From: Candidatus Contubernalis alkalaceticus | GTDB taxonomy: Bacteria > Bacillota > Dethiobacteria > SKNC01 | Direction: 5' to 3' | Length of the DNA stretch: 61,997 nt | Assembly (NCBI RefSeq): GCF_022558445.1 | Contig: NZ_CP054699.1 | Location: 2,178,004-2,240,000 of the forward strand | Part shown: one piece after another, positions 44,812 to 55,670 of the stretch | Layout of the letters: the number at the start of each line of letters is the position of its first letter | How positions within the stretch are numbered: the stretch's first letter is position 1 | Position numbers and translations under genes: made by a program | The notes under the pieces: generated by a model | The model's input: only the letters and a program-made list of their open reading frames with translations | Told to the model about the DNA's origin: nothing | Database searches by the model: none

Positions 44812-45180
44812 TTATTTTTTCTTATTCTTTTTCTTTTTACTCTTTTTCCTCCCCTTTTTTAAAGTTCTACTTCCCTTATCCTTTCGGACATAGTCTCCTT
44901 CCTTAACCGAATTATAAAGTCTGCTGTTCACAGAATAATTTTTATTTTTTCCATTGGGCATCTTTACTTCAAGAGTATATTCTTCCTCAATATCTTGAAT
45001 ATCCTCCTCATCCTCTACAACTTTAGTCTTATAACTTCGGCTGACTACTTTACCTTCGAAGAAAATAAAGGGATAAACAATTCCTGCAATAGCCCTTCTT
45101 ATTACTATATATAAAAAAACAAATATTCCCATTAAACATATCAATAAAAATACTCTATCCATCCAACTTTCAGGTACCAT
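44812..45180 (-). CDS. Hypothetical membrane protein with very basic tail
   Basis: A 122-residue protein: one or two N-terminal hydrophobic segments (about 9-40), a small beta-rich domain (FEGKVVSRSY, EYTLEVKMPNGKNKNYSV, VKEGDYVRK), then a tail of almost pure Lys/Arg (KKGRKKSKKKKNKKK). The domain is reminiscent of membrane-associated DUF families around 60 residues long, but I do not recognise it. The ribosome site is poor, so ATG at codon 7 (MDRVFL) is possible. Confidence 0.6.
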   Translation of the reverse strand: MVPESWMDRVFLLICLMGIFVFLYIVIRRAIAGIVYPFIFFEGKVVSRSYKTKVVEDEEDIQDIEEEYTLEVKMPNGKNKNYSVNSRLYNSVKEGDYVRKDKGSRTLKKGRKKSKKKKNKKK

Positions 45181-45276
45181 ATTTTAACGGCATTTATGAC
45201 TGCCGGTTTCACCCCCTGGTCTCATTTTTTTTCATAAGCTCTTCTTCTTTTTATTTTTCCTACATCTCTATTCATT

Positions 45277-46467
45277 TCACACAAATTTGCATTTTTTAAC
45301 AGAATAAATAATCAAGACTACAGTATAGATAGTAAGCACCAGCACCGCCGGCATAATGGTTCTAAAATCCGCAGCGGAATAAAACAAGTTATAAAAGGCT
45401 TCATTTGCCCAGTAATGGGGTGTAAGCCTTCCCAAAACACTCATCCACGGCGGCATATAATACTGGGGCCACCAGCATCCCCCCAGGGGAGCCATTACCA
45501 GGGAAATAAGAACACCCCAGGTAAAAGCCTGGGAAACACCCTTTGTTTTAGTGGCAATCAGCAGTGAAAAACCTGAGGCAGCAGCAATAAAAGCAGCGGA
45601 CACCCAAGCAAGATTCATAAGGGAGGGACCGGGGTATAGATTAAAGAAAACAATTCCCACTCCCCACAAAATAAAAGCCTGCAGCATTCCTTTAAAAAAA
45701 TTGCTTATAAATTTAGCGCTTATTAAGACTCCCGGATTATTCCCGTCAATCAAAAGCCTTTCCAGGATATGGCTTTCTCTCTCCTTAACAAAATCTACAG
45801 CATTTAAAACTACTGCCAAAAAGGAAAACATAGTAAAAAATGCAGGCAGTGCCCAGTTAATACGGTTTACCGGTATCACCGGCCCAACATTATGAAGGGT
45901 AATTTCAGCTGGACGAACCACTGCCGGGATTCCCTCCAGGTTATAGTTTTCTCTCAACTGATTGAGCAAGTTTTCTACCGATATATCCCTCTGATATTGA
46001 ATGGCCTTGACCAAGTTTTGCAGGTAACTAATCTGGTTGGCCAGGCCGCGGCTGAGCCGTAAGGCGGCCAGACGGCCTAAAATATTAGCAGGATTGGTAT
46101 AAACCTGCATATATGTATCCTTTCCCTCATAAACTCTGCTGCTGAATTCAGAAGGAATCCACAAAAAACCCTGTATCTCCTCTGAATTTAATTTAACAAG
46201 AGCTTCTTCATAAGATAAATTTAACAAAGGAGGTTCTTCTAAACCCTCTTCCCAGTAAGAAATAAGCTCCCAGCTAAGGCCCTCTGGATCTTCTGCGGAA
46301 ACAAGAGCAAAATTAAAATCCCTGGATTCCTCCTCCCCTTGGGGTGGATAGACGTAAACCACCAGCAGGATCAAAATTAGAGGGAATATCAAAGACAAAA
46401 AAAGTGCCTTGGGGTCTACCACAAAATATTTAACATCTTTCCATATATAACAAACCATTCTATTCAT
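45277..46467 (-). CDS. ABC-2 type transporter permease (second)
   Basis: A 396-residue protein with one N-terminal membrane segment, a large extracytoplasmic domain (about 45-215), and five further segments at the C-terminus, including FFTMFSFLAVVLNAVDFVKERESHILERLL, the ABC-2 permease signature. It is third in an operon of one ATPase and two permeases, consistent with a heterodimeric drug or lipid exporter. The substrate cannot be read from sequence. Confidence 0.87.
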   Translation of the reverse strand: MNRMVCYIWKDVKYFVVDPKALFLSLIFPLILILLVVYVYPPQGEEESRDFNFALVSAEDPEGLSWELISYWEEGLEEPPLLNLSYEEALVKLNSEEIQGFLWIPSEFSSRVYEGKDTYMQVYTNPANILGRLAALRLSRGLANQISYLQNLVKAIQYQRDISVENLLNQLRENYNLEGIPAVVRPAEITLHNVGPVIPVNRINWALPAFFTMFSFLAVVLNAVDFVKERESHILERLLIDGNNPGVLISAKFISNFFKGMLQAFILWGVGIVFFNLYPGPSLMNLAWVSAAFIAAASGFSLLIATKTKGVSQAFTWGVLISLVMAPLGGCWWPQYYMPPWMSVLGRLTPHYWANEAFYNLFYSAADFRTIMPAVLVLTIYTVVLIIYSVKKCKFV

Positions 46468-46540
46468 AATAATCCTCCGCCTAAAGTTTTATACCTTCAC
46501 CTTGAAAACAGGACTCATAAAGCTCATAATACAATAATCA

Positions 46541-47725
46541 CTATTTTTCAGCCGGGGAAAAAATGCAGAGACTTACTGCCAAAAAAAACACAGTCATAAA
46601 AATGAGAACCAATATTTCACCCCAAAGGGAGAAAAACAAACCGTTCCCTGTAGTTAATTGCCTCAAGCCGTCATTAGCGTAATAACTTACGGTTAAATAG
46701 TTAATATATCTGACCAGCTCAATATCTGCCCTGGGTAAGGCAAAGGTATTTCCCAGGGCAGAGTTTACCATGCTGAATATGATAGCTGCCCATAAAGCCT
46801 GTCCTGGCTTAGGAAAAACACAACCAATTAAAATACTGACGGAACTCACCGCAGCAATAAAAAACAATGAGAACAATAAAATGCCAAAAAAATTATTACC
46901 GCAAAACATTTTTGTGAAAATTACCGCGGCCAACATTATTATTAAAAGCTGCAATAAACCTCGAAAAAAAATGCCTAAAAATTTGCCGCAAAGGATTTGT
47001 CCCCGGGAAAGTCCTGCAAAAAAATATCTCTCCATAATCTTATTATTCTTTTCCTCCACAAAGTTTTGAGCATAATAGGTGGAAGAAAAAATAATAAACA
47101 ACGTAATTACTCCGGGAATAAAAAAACCAGTCATATCCTGCTGTTTTCCCAAGGAAACCTCCTCTACTTTTACCGTTGGATTAAGACGGGCAGAGTACAG
47201 GAAAGACTCCATAAAAGTTGAAATTACGTCTTCTTCCTGGAAAATACCTTCCCCCTGTTCAGCGGCAATATCCTGCACTAAATGAGTAATCTGCACTTCT
47301 CCAGACATTTCAGACAAAACCGTTTTAATTAAAGTCAAGAGCATTTGGCCGGTACTGCCTCCTACTCCCCTCCGGTAAACACTGATTTCTGCCGGTTCCC
47401 CTCGGGAAAGGGTATCAGTAAAGCCAGAGGGTATTTCCGTAAACATGAGGACTTCGCTCCTGGTTAACCTCCTTTGAGCCTCCTTCAAATCTGTAATAAG
47501 GACTCTTATGCCCCGCTCCTCCTCCAGCCGTTCAATAAATATATCTGCCATTCCCTCCCCGTCATGGTTCACCAGGAGGGCCTCACCGTACAGGGCAGGT
47601 TCTCCTGCAAAAAGTGCCGCTATCATTGCCACGATCAGTACCGGTAGAAATATATGCAGTAGTATTTCTTTTTTATTTGCGGTTAGTGACTTAACATCTT
47701 TTAAACCTAAGATCAGAACTCTCAT
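46541..47725 (-). CDS. ABC-2 type transporter permease (first)
   Basis: A 394-residue membrane protein with the same layout as the downstream permease: an N-terminal segment, an extracytoplasmic domain, and a five-segment C-terminal part with TLFIIFSSTYYAQNFVEEKNNKIMERYF. ATG behind GGGGAG, 14 bases after the ATPase gene. Sequence identity with its partner is low by eye, suggesting an ancient heterodimer. Confidence 0.87.
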   Translation of the reverse strand: MRVLILGLKDVKSLTANKKEILLHIFLPVLIVAMIAALFAGEPALYGEALLVNHDGEGMADIFIERLEEERGIRVLITDLKEAQRRLTRSEVLMFTEIPSGFTDTLSRGEPAEISVYRRGVGGSTGQMLLTLIKTVLSEMSGEVQITHLVQDIAAEQGEGIFQEEDVISTFMESFLYSARLNPTVKVEEVSLGKQQDMTGFFIPGVITLFIIFSSTYYAQNFVEEKNNKIMERYFFAGLSRGQILCGKFLGIFFRGLLQLLIIMLAAVIFTKMFCGNNFFGILLFSLFFIAAVSSVSILIGCVFPKPGQALWAAIIFSMVNSALGNTFALPRADIELVRYINYLTVSYYANDGLRQLTTGNGLFFSLWGEILVLIFMTVFFLAVSLCIFSPAEK

Positions 47726-47739
47726 TCATATGTCTCCCC

Positions 47740-48462
47740 TCAATCGGTCAGACGAAGATAAACCTCCTCCAGGGAAATTTCACCCAGAGGTTCTAAAGAT
47801 TCTTTTAAATTTTTAGGAGTATCCAGGGCTATAATTTTTCCTTTATCCATCACCGCTACCCGGTCGCAAAGGCGATCAGCTTCCTCCATATAGTGAGTCG
47901 TATAAATAATAGTCATACCATTTTTTTTAAAACTACGAAGCAGAGTAAATATGGCTGCCCTGGTTCTAGGATCCACTCCCACGGTGGGCTCATCCATAAA
48001 TAGAACCCGGGGCCTGTGGATAATAGAAACAGCTATATTTAGACGCCTCTTCATTCCGCCTGACAAAAGGGATACTTTCTCTTTTGTTTTCTCCTTCAGG
48101 TCCATTTCCTGAATCAGTTCTTCCGCTCTTCTATATGCACTTTTTCTGCTCAAACCTCCCATCATTCCAAAAAACAAAAGGTTATCCTGCACAGTAAGCT
48201 CCGGGTACAGGGCAATCTCCTGGGGGCAAACCCCTAACAACCCTTGTATACTCCCTTTTCTATCTGATAAGGGAATCTTATCGACAATTACTTCTCCATG
48301 ATCTGGTTTAATAAGGGAGGACATAATTCGCAGGGTTGTAGTTTTGCCAGCGCCATTTGGACCTAAAAGTCCAAATATCTCCCCCTGCTTAATAGAAAAA
48401 GTTAAATTATCCAGCACCTTCACCCGGTTATATTTCTTTATTATGTTTTTTATTTCAATCAT
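47740..48462 (-). CDS. ABC transporter ATP-binding protein
   Basis: A 240-residue ATPase of the daunorubicin-resistance (DrrA/CcmA) type. Walker A GPNGAGKTTTLRI (about 34), Q-loop GVCPQEIAL, signature LLSGGMKRRLNI (about 132), Walker B VLFMDEPTVGVD, and H-loop TIIYTTHYMEEADR. It drives the two permeases encoded downstream. First gene of the operon; upstream is a 286-base gap with the terminator of the preceding transcript. Confidence 0.95.
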   Translation of the reverse strand: MIEIKNIIKKYNRVKVLDNLTFSIKQGEIFGLLGPNGAGKTTTLRIMSSLIKPDHGEVIVDKIPLSDRKGSIQGLLGVCPQEIALYPELTVQDNLLFFGMMGGLSRKSAYRRAEELIQEMDLKEKTKEKVSLLSGGMKRRLNIAVSIIHRPRVLFMDEPTVGVDPRTRAAIFTLLRSFKKNGMTIIYTTHYMEEADRLCDRVAVMDKGKIIALDTPKNLKESLEPLGEISLEEVYLRLTD

Positions 48463-48596
48463 TTTAAACCTCCGGATCCATTCACCTAAAGTATTAATAC
48501 TTCATATTATTTCTGAACTCATCCTATAAATCCTTTTATTGAACTCAATATAATCGGTTTCCTTTTTTCTCTTTTATCATCCTCTTTAAAGTATGA

Positions 48597-48657
48597 GAAA
48601 AAAAAGCTAGACCTATTATTAGATAAAGTAAAATCCTTTACCAAAAAAGGTCTAACT
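48597..48657 (-). terminator. Terminator of the queA-tgt-yajC transcript
   Basis: GTTAGACCT / AGGTCTAGC outer stem with a small inner TAAAG/CTTTA stem, followed by T8 on the minus strand. It separates this operon from the downstream ABC operon. Confidence 0.75.
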
Positions 48658-48748
48658 CTCAAATCGTATGTCACAGCATGGGCAAATGGGCAATATTTTT
48701 TTAGCTTACAAAACTAATACTTTTTATTTTTTTATAAACTTGAGTCTC

Positions 48749-49147
48749 CTACAGGTTCATCCCAATTATACCGCTGATGGCTCCAAAGGCAAACCCCAAA
48801 AAAGATTTAGTTACAAAACTGGTTAGTATAGGAAATTCTCCGGCAATAAACAATCCCAATATGAGTATAATTAACACATAAAAAAGTCCGGTAACCCCTC
48901 CATTGAGCCAGCCTTTAAAGCTCAATTTTCTGGTTACAAAAAAAGAACCTATGAATATACTGATTATGCTGGTAATAAATGAAAGGTAAGGAATTATATT
49001 TTCTGAAACCACAGTAAAACTCAACACCAAACTGGCCAATAAAAACACGGCCGTAGAAAACCCCAAGGCCAGTAAAACTCCCTTGCCGATAATCGGCAGA
49101 GAAGAGATACCGGACTTTAAATCGACGGCAGGCATATTCTTCACCAT
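48749..49147 (-). CDS. TIGR04086 family membrane protein
   Basis: About 132 residues with four hydrophobic segments and the family features GKGVLLALGFSTAVFLLASL, SFKGWLNGGVTGLFYVL and a Gly-rich end (AFGAISGIIGMNL). Family function is unknown; its members are commonly found next to yajC in Clostridia, as here. GGAGG lies 5 bases before ATG 49147, so I set the start there; ATG 49150 and 49159 are alternatives. Confidence 0.85.
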   Translation of the reverse strand: MVKNMPAVDLKSGISSLPIIGKGVLLALGFSTAVFLLASLVLSFTVVSENIIPYLSFITSIISIFIGSFFVTRKLSFKGWLNGGVTGLFYVLIILILGLFIAGEFPILTSFVTKSFLGFAFGAISGIIGMNL

Positions 49148-49246
49148 CATCACCTCCATAACATTTCTCCTTTACTATTATGTGCCTTTTCTTTATTTAA
49201 GACCAATTTTCAAGTAAAGTTTCAAATATCCTGAAGATAAAGTTTA

Positions 49247-49510
49247 TTATTCCCTTATTCTTTCTACCCCATAACGGGCCATTTTAATAACCACGTTATC
49301 GGAAAATGTTACTGTAAGGTCATCTTCCTTTATTTCTTTGATGGTCCCGTACATCCCGCCGATAGTAATAATTTTGTCCCCTTTGTTAAGGCTGGAAAGC
49401 ATCTCCTGCCTTACTTTTTGCTGTTTCTGCTGAGGTCGAATCAGCATGAAATACATTATTCCAAAAAATACAGCTATGGGAAGCAAACCAATAAGATCAA
49501 ATTCCATCAC
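49247..49510 (-). CDS. yajC: Preprotein translocase subunit YajC
   Basis: About 86-87 residues: an N-terminal membrane segment (IGLLPIAVFFGIMYFMLIRPQ), the signature RPQQKQQKVRQEML, then a beta-barrel part with LNKGDKIITIGGMYGTI and VTFSDNVVIKMAR. It is a subunit of SecDF-YajC at the Sec translocon. GTG 49510 and ATG 49507 both fit GGAGG. It lies 43 bases after tgt, a common arrangement. Confidence 0.95.
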   Translation of the reverse strand: MMEFDLIGLLPIAVFFGIMYFMLIRPQQKQQKVRQEMLSSLNKGDKIITIGGMYGTIKEIKEDDLTVTFSDNVVIKMARYGVERIRE

Positions 49511-49552
49511 TTTTTCCTCCTTTTTATTGTACTTTACAGCACGGTTTATTAT

Positions 49553-51722
<2,170 letters not shown>

Positions 51723-51832
51723 TTTTTATCCCTATTAAAAAATTTTCTCTTATATTTTAATCCTTTGTTTGGTGGCATCTGCTGTTGGCTGCCGCACTCA
51801 ATAGACCCCAAGGATTCCCGCCGGTATTTTCT
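51723..51832 (-). promoter_or_regulatory. Structured queA leader (uncharacterised)
   Basis: The likely leader RNA contains an outer stem AATCCTT/AAGGATT and an inner stem GGCA/TGCC around CCGGCGGGAATCCTTGGGG on the minus strand. No match to the known preQ1-I consensus is visible. Queuosine genes often carry preQ1 sensors, so a regulatory role is plausible but unproven. Confidence 0.3.
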
Positions 51833-51839
51833 AAATCAT

Positions 51840-51868
51840 ATTATAATTCCTGAGTTTATAAATACCAA
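51840..51868 (-). promoter_or_regulatory. Sigma-A-type promoter of queA
   Basis: On the minus strand TTGGTA (51863-51868), a 17-base spacer and perfect TATAAT (51840-51845), about 118 bases before the queA start. Confidence 0.65.
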
Positions 51869-51934
51869 TTAAATAAGCTTTATTCTACCAAAGTCCTAAT
51901 CTTCCTGCTCTGAAAAACAAGATAATGAAAAAAA

Positions 51935-52159
51935 TTAAAACCTTCTGAAAAAATTTAAGAGTAGTGTTAAAACAATACTAATAATGATAGTGGTTGCCAG
52001 AGGGAAATAAAAAGTAAAATTATCCCTCTGAATAAAAATGTCTCCAGGGAGTCTGCCCAGCCCTGTAAACCTTCCCATCAGTGTTACAACCAGTCCAATC
52101 AGAATCAGAAGTCCCCCAATGGATAGAATAATTCTTCCCAAACTCTCCAGATTAAACAT
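51935..52159 (-). CDS. DUF2905 family small membrane protein
   Basis: About 74 residues: two hydrophobic segments around GRFTGLGRLPGDIFIQRDNFTFYFP, the DUF2905 signature. Function unknown; common beside ruvB or queA in Firmicutes, as here. ATG 52159 has AAAGGA about 10 bases upstream; a longer TTG start at 52180 lacks a site. Confidence 0.9.
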   Translation of the reverse strand: MFNLESLGRIILSIGGLLILIGLVVTLMGRFTGLGRLPGDIFIQRDNFTFYFPLATTIIISIVLTLLLNFFRRF

Positions 52160-52235
52160 TTCTGCCCTGTCCTTTCTCAAATCTTTTTAATACTATTATT
52201 AACTAATGGCTTTTAAAAAAACACTATTATCGATG

Positions 52236-52796
52236 TTAAAAAAAAGAATTTTTATGCTTATAATATCGTTCCTTTTCACTGTAAATGCAACCGCAATAAG
52301 ATTGACGATAAATGCCCCTTTCCCGGGAAAGAGCAATACTGTCTTTAAACAAAGGCCTTAAGTCCTCATAAATAAAAGTCCGCCCATATTTTTGGGCCGA
52401 TTCTGACCCAATCTTCATTAATTGTTCGTGATCCTGATAAGGGCTGATCAGCAGTGTAGAGGAGATATAGTTAATACCCTCCTCCTCGGCTTTTCTAGCT
52501 GTCGCTAAGAGACGCATACGGTAACAGTATGAACAGCGTGCCTCCTCATGGAAAACCGTCTCCCTTAGAAACAAATCCAGCAGATATCGGTCCTCTACAA
52601 TAATAGGGATATCTTCTTCCCGGCAGTATTGTTTCAGAGTTTCCAACCTTGTTTTAAACTCTCTATAGGGGTGAATGTTGGGATTATAAAAAAAGCCCTT
52701 CACCCTATATCCTAAATCCTTAAATTTTGCAATAGAAGCAGTACTGCAAGGAGCACAGCACATATGCACAAGCATTTTCATATTATTTTGGCCCAT
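52236..52796 (-). CDS. queH: Epoxyqueuosine reductase QueH
   Basis: A 186-residue protein with the QueH (DUF208) cysteines: HMCCAPCSTASI (about 12), ARCSYCYRMRL (about 105) and the C-terminal YCGCIYSE. It reduces epoxyqueuosine to queuosine in tRNA, an alternative to cobalamin-dependent QueG. Together with queA and tgt it completes the last steps; genes for making preQ1 are not in this window, so the base or preQ1 may be salvaged or made elsewhere. The ribosome site sits very close to ATG 52796, so a start at an ATG 15 bases later is possible. Confidence 0.93.
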   Translation of the reverse strand: MGQNNMKMLVHMCCAPCSTASIAKFKDLGYRVKGFFYNPNIHPYREFKTRLETLKQYCREEDIPIIVEDRYLLDLFLRETVFHEEARCSYCYRMRLLATARKAEEEGINYISSTLLISPYQDHEQLMKIGSESAQKYGRTFIYEDLRPLFKDSIALSRERGIYRQSYCGCIYSEKERYYKHKNSFF

Positions 52797-52952
52797 ATCC
52801 TCTATTATCCAGGATACAGCCTCTACCCTCCTGAATTGCTGGTCATATTATTTTGGGCTTTTCGCCCGAAAAAACTATACTACTCTATCAACTATTAATA
52901 GTGCCGGGCACATTGGGCATCTGATGACAGTATCCCCAGGCACAAATAAGGA

Positions 52953-53975
52953 TTAATCCAATAGACTTTTTTGGACATAATTTTTACTTTCTATATTAAG
53001 GTGCCGGTATACCTGAGGAGTAACTACCCTGCCCCGGGGGGTCCGGCTGATAAATCCTATTTGAATGAGATAAGGCTCATAAACATCTTCTATAGTCTCT
53101 GATTCCTCACTGATGGCCGCGGCCAGGGTATCCAGACCCACAGGTCCACCGGAGAACTTTTCAATCATCACCGTAAGCATCTTACGGTCAGTATGATCTA
53201 ACCCCAGGTGGTCCACTTCTAGAAGGCCTAAAGCACGAACGGCAATTTCTTCATCAATCTCACCGCTGCCTTGAACCTGGGCAAAATCCCGAACCCTTTT
53301 CAGCAGTCTGTTAGAAATCCGGGGGGTACCCCTGGAACTCTCTGCTATTTTTAAAGCACCGGCAGCAGATATTGAAATGTTCAAGAAATCAGCAGAATTT
53401 AAGATAATTCTCTTCAAGTCTTCCTTTTGATAATACTCTAAACGGTTTACCACCCCAAAACGATCCCTTAAGGGTGAGGATAAAAGACCTGCCCGGGTGG
53501 TAGCTCCAATCAATGTGAAGGGGGCCAAGTCCAGTCTCAGGGATCGAGCGCTGGGACCTTTGCCGATAATAAAATCCAGGGCAAAATCCTCCATAGCGGG
53601 ATAAAGGATTTCCTCCACGCTTCTGTGAAGGCGGTGAATCTCATCAATAAACAAAACATCCCCCTGCCCCAAATTGGTTACAATGGCCGCCAGGTCTCCG
53701 GGCCTCTCTATGGCCGGGCCGGAGGTAACCCGAATGTTCACCCCCATCTGCCGGGCAATGATATAGGCCAAAGTAGTTTTCCCCAACCCCGGAGGTCCAT
53801 ATAAAAGAACATGGTCCAGGGATTCTTCTCTTTCCTGGGCTGCCTGGATAAAAACCTTCAGGTTGCTTTTAATCTTTTGCTGCCCTATAAAATTATTAAA
53901 ATTTACAGGACGCAGGGCCCGGTCTATTTTTTGTTCCTCTTCTCCTGCTCCAGCAGAAACCAACCTTTCTTCCAC
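52953..53975 (-). CDS. ruvB: Holliday junction branch-migration ATPase RuvB
   Basis: A 340-residue AAA+ helicase. Features: [19 protein letters not shown], Walker [14 protein letters not shown] (about 60), Walker [10 protein letters not shown], sensor [10 protein letters not shown], and the C-terminal winged helix with [15 protein letters not shown] and [13 protein letters not shown] start with GGAGAGG. It follows ruvA by 15 bases. Confidence 0.97.
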   Translation of the reverse strand: MEERLVSAGAGEEEQKIDRALRPVNFNNFIGQQKIKSNLKVFIQAAQEREESLDHVLLYGPPGLGKTTLAYIIARQMGVNIRVTSGPAIERPGDLAAIVTNLGQGDVLFIDEIHRLHRSVEEILYPAMEDFALDFIIGKGPSARSLRLDLAPFTLIGATTRAGLLSSPLRDRFGVVNRLEYYQKEDLKRIILNSADFLNISISAAGALKIAESSRGTPRISNRLLKRVRDFAQVQGSGEIDEEIAVRALGLLEVDHLGLDHTDRKMLTVMIEKFSGGPVGLDTLAAAISEESETIEDVYEPYLIQIGFISRTPRGRVVTPQVYRHLNIESKNYVQKSLLD

Positions 53976-53990
53976 GGTATCCTCTCCTTA

Positions 53991-54590
53991 TTAACCGGCC
54001 AAATATTTAAGTGATAACCTTAGTATTTCCTCCAGGGATTTATCAGCATTTTCCTGTCCCTGAACATATCTAATGGCTTCCAGGGATTCCTTTTGACCAT
54101 AACCCAGGGAGGATAACGCCTCCAACAGTTCCTGGAAATTATCACTTCCAGCCTGCTCCTGAAGTAATATTCCCGATTCTTTGGTCAGGGCAGTTATTTT
54201 CTCTTTTAGTTCTAAGATAAGACGCTTCGATGATTTTTTGCCAACCCCGGGAATCCCAGTCAGAGTATTCACATCTTCATTGATTACTGCCAGATAAAAT
54301 GCAGCCGCAGACATAGTGCCGGTTACCGCCACCGCCAGTTTAGGCCCAACCCCCGAGACGGTCAAGAGCAGTTGAAAAAGGGCAACATCATCAGGCTGTA
54401 AAAAACCGTATAATATAATCTGATCCTCTTTTAAGTAAAGATGTGTATAGATTTTAACCTCATCATTCTTCTGCGGCAGAAGAGAATGTCCTCCGGGAGC
54501 AATATGTATTTTGTAACCCAATTTATTATTTTCCACCACAATATAATCAGTTCCGGCCTGGACGAGTTTCCCGCATATATATGACAGCAA
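53991..54590 (-). CDS. ruvA: Holliday junction DNA-binding protein RuvA
   Basis: A 199-residue protein: N-terminal OB-fold beginning MLSYICGKLV, two helix-hairpin-helix motifs (LLTVSGVGPKLAVAV and LTGIPGVGKKSSKRL), and a C-terminal RuvB-binding domain (LEALSSLGYGQKESLEAI). TTG start behind GGGAGG. It lies between ruvC and ruvB. Confidence 0.96.
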   Translation of the reverse strand: MLSYICGKLVQAGTDYIVVENNKLGYKIHIAPGGHSLLPQKNDEVKIYTHLYLKEDQIILYGFLQPDDVALFQLLLTVSGVGPKLAVAVTGTMSAAAFYLAVINEDVNTLTGIPGVGKKSSKRLILELKEKITALTKESGILLQEQAGSDNFQELLEALSSLGYGQKESLEAIRYVQGQENADKSLEEILRLSLKYLAG

Positions 54591-54605
54591 GTATTTCCTA
54601 CCTCC

Positions 54606-55097
54606 CTAGAGAATACCCTTAATTTTTAAAACCCGGGAATGACAGTGACAGATGGCCAGAGCCAAAGCGTCTGCTGCATCATCGGGTTTTACAGGGGTTT
54701 TTATCTTTAACATGATTTTAACCATTTCCTGAATCTGGCTTTTAGCAGCTCGTCCATATCCCACAACACTCTGTTTAACCTGTAAAGGGGTATATTCAAA
54801 GGCCTCCACGCCGAAATGGGCCGCTGCTAACAGGGCAACTCCCCTGGCTTCCCCCACCCGAAAGGCGGAGCGTACGTTTTTATTAAAAAAAAGCTCCTCC
54901 ACTGCAATGGAATCCGGCGAATACTCCTCCATCAATTCTCTTAGATTTTGATAGATTTTAACCAACCGCCGGCAGGTATCTTCATCCTTAGTGGTTCGTA
55001 TACAACCATAGGTAACTAAAATAAGATTTCCTTTTTGTTCCTTCACAATTCCGTACCCGGTGAGGGCAATCCCGGGGTCTATTCCCATGGACAGCAA
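54606..55097 (-). CDS. ruvC: Holliday junction resolvase RuvC
   Basis: A 163-residue RNase H-fold nuclease. Catalytic acidic residues in SMGIDPGIALTGYG (Asp near 7), SIAVEELFFNKN, and KPDDAADALALAICHC. It cuts Holliday junctions handed over by RuvAB. TTG start with AGGTG. Bacilli lack RuvC, so its presence fits Clostridia. Confidence 0.96.
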   Translation of the reverse strand: MLSMGIDPGIALTGYGIVKEQKGNLILVTYGCIRTTKDEDTCRRLVKIYQNLRELMEEYSPDSIAVEELFFNKNVRSAFRVGEARGVALLAAAHFGVEAFEYTPLQVKQSVVGYGRAAKSQIQEMVKIMLKIKTPVKPDDAADALALAICHCHSRVLKIKGIL

Positions 55098-55135
55098 AAC
55101 AGTTCACCTGCCCTTTTTTTAATTTAGTCATCCTC

Positions 55136-55164
55136 ATTATATCATCTGCATTAATAATTGCAAA
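55136..55164 (-). promoter_or_regulatory. Sigma-A-type promoter of ruvCAB
   Basis: On the minus strand TTTGCA (55159-55164), a 17-base spacer and perfect TATAAT (55136-55141), about 40 bases before ruvC and after the bofC terminator. Confidence 0.65.
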
Positions 55165-55202
55165 CACTTATTCGCATCTGTTTTCACCAAAAAAGCACCA
55201 AA

Positions 55203-55228
55203 AAGAAAAACATCACCATAAAGTGATG
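55203..55228 (-). terminator. Terminator after the BofC-like gene
   Basis: CATCAC / GTGATG stem with a 6-base loop followed by TTTTTC on the minus strand, immediately after the stop codon. Confidence 0.7.
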
Positions 55229-55231
55229 CTG

Positions 55232-55591
55232 TCAGCTGGTATAACTCTCCAGTATCCTTATTTTTTCTTCCTCATCTTCAAAAGGTATACCCTTTTCCAG
55301 GTCGCTTCGGTACACTTCTTTTACCTCATAATCAGTTATTTCCTTTAATGTACCCTCTGGCCTAACACCTCGAAAAATAGCAATTTTATCATTATAAATT
55401 CCGACAAAATCTTCCTCCACTCCTTCCCGGTCTTCATTCTCATTGTGCTCCAGGACCGTTTCATTTTGGTTTGGATCATTTTCTTGTGAAGATCCGGTTA
55501 AAAAAACGACTAAAAAAACAAAGGACAACAAAAGTATGACTACCAGGACTATCCCATACAGCTTATATGTCTGATTTTTACTATTTTCCAT
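55232..55591 (-). CDS. BofC C-terminal domain protein (sporulation checkpoint)
   Basis: A 119-residue protein: one membrane segment (about 12-32), an acidic Asn/Glu linker, and a C-terminal domain with DFVGIYNDKIAIFRGVRPEG, which matches the BofC C-terminal region. BofC restrains SpoIVB signalling and so delays sigma-K activation in Bacillus. In Bacillus, bofC also lies beside the ruv genes, and sigK is in this window, so the assignment agrees with context. It is shorter than Bacillus BofC (about 170 residues) and lacks its N-terminal domain. Confidence 0.75.
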   Translation of the reverse strand: MENSKNQTYKLYGIVLVVILLLSFVFLVVFLTGSSQENDPNQNETVLEHNENEDREGVEEDFVGIYNDKIAIFRGVRPEGTLKEITDYEVKEVYRSDLEKGIPFEDEEEKIRILESYTS

Positions 55592-55670
55592 ATAACTCCA
55601 CCCCCGAAAAAGGTTCTTTTTTTATCAATTTACCCTATTCGAAAGGAAATTATACAGGTTACCTCCATGT

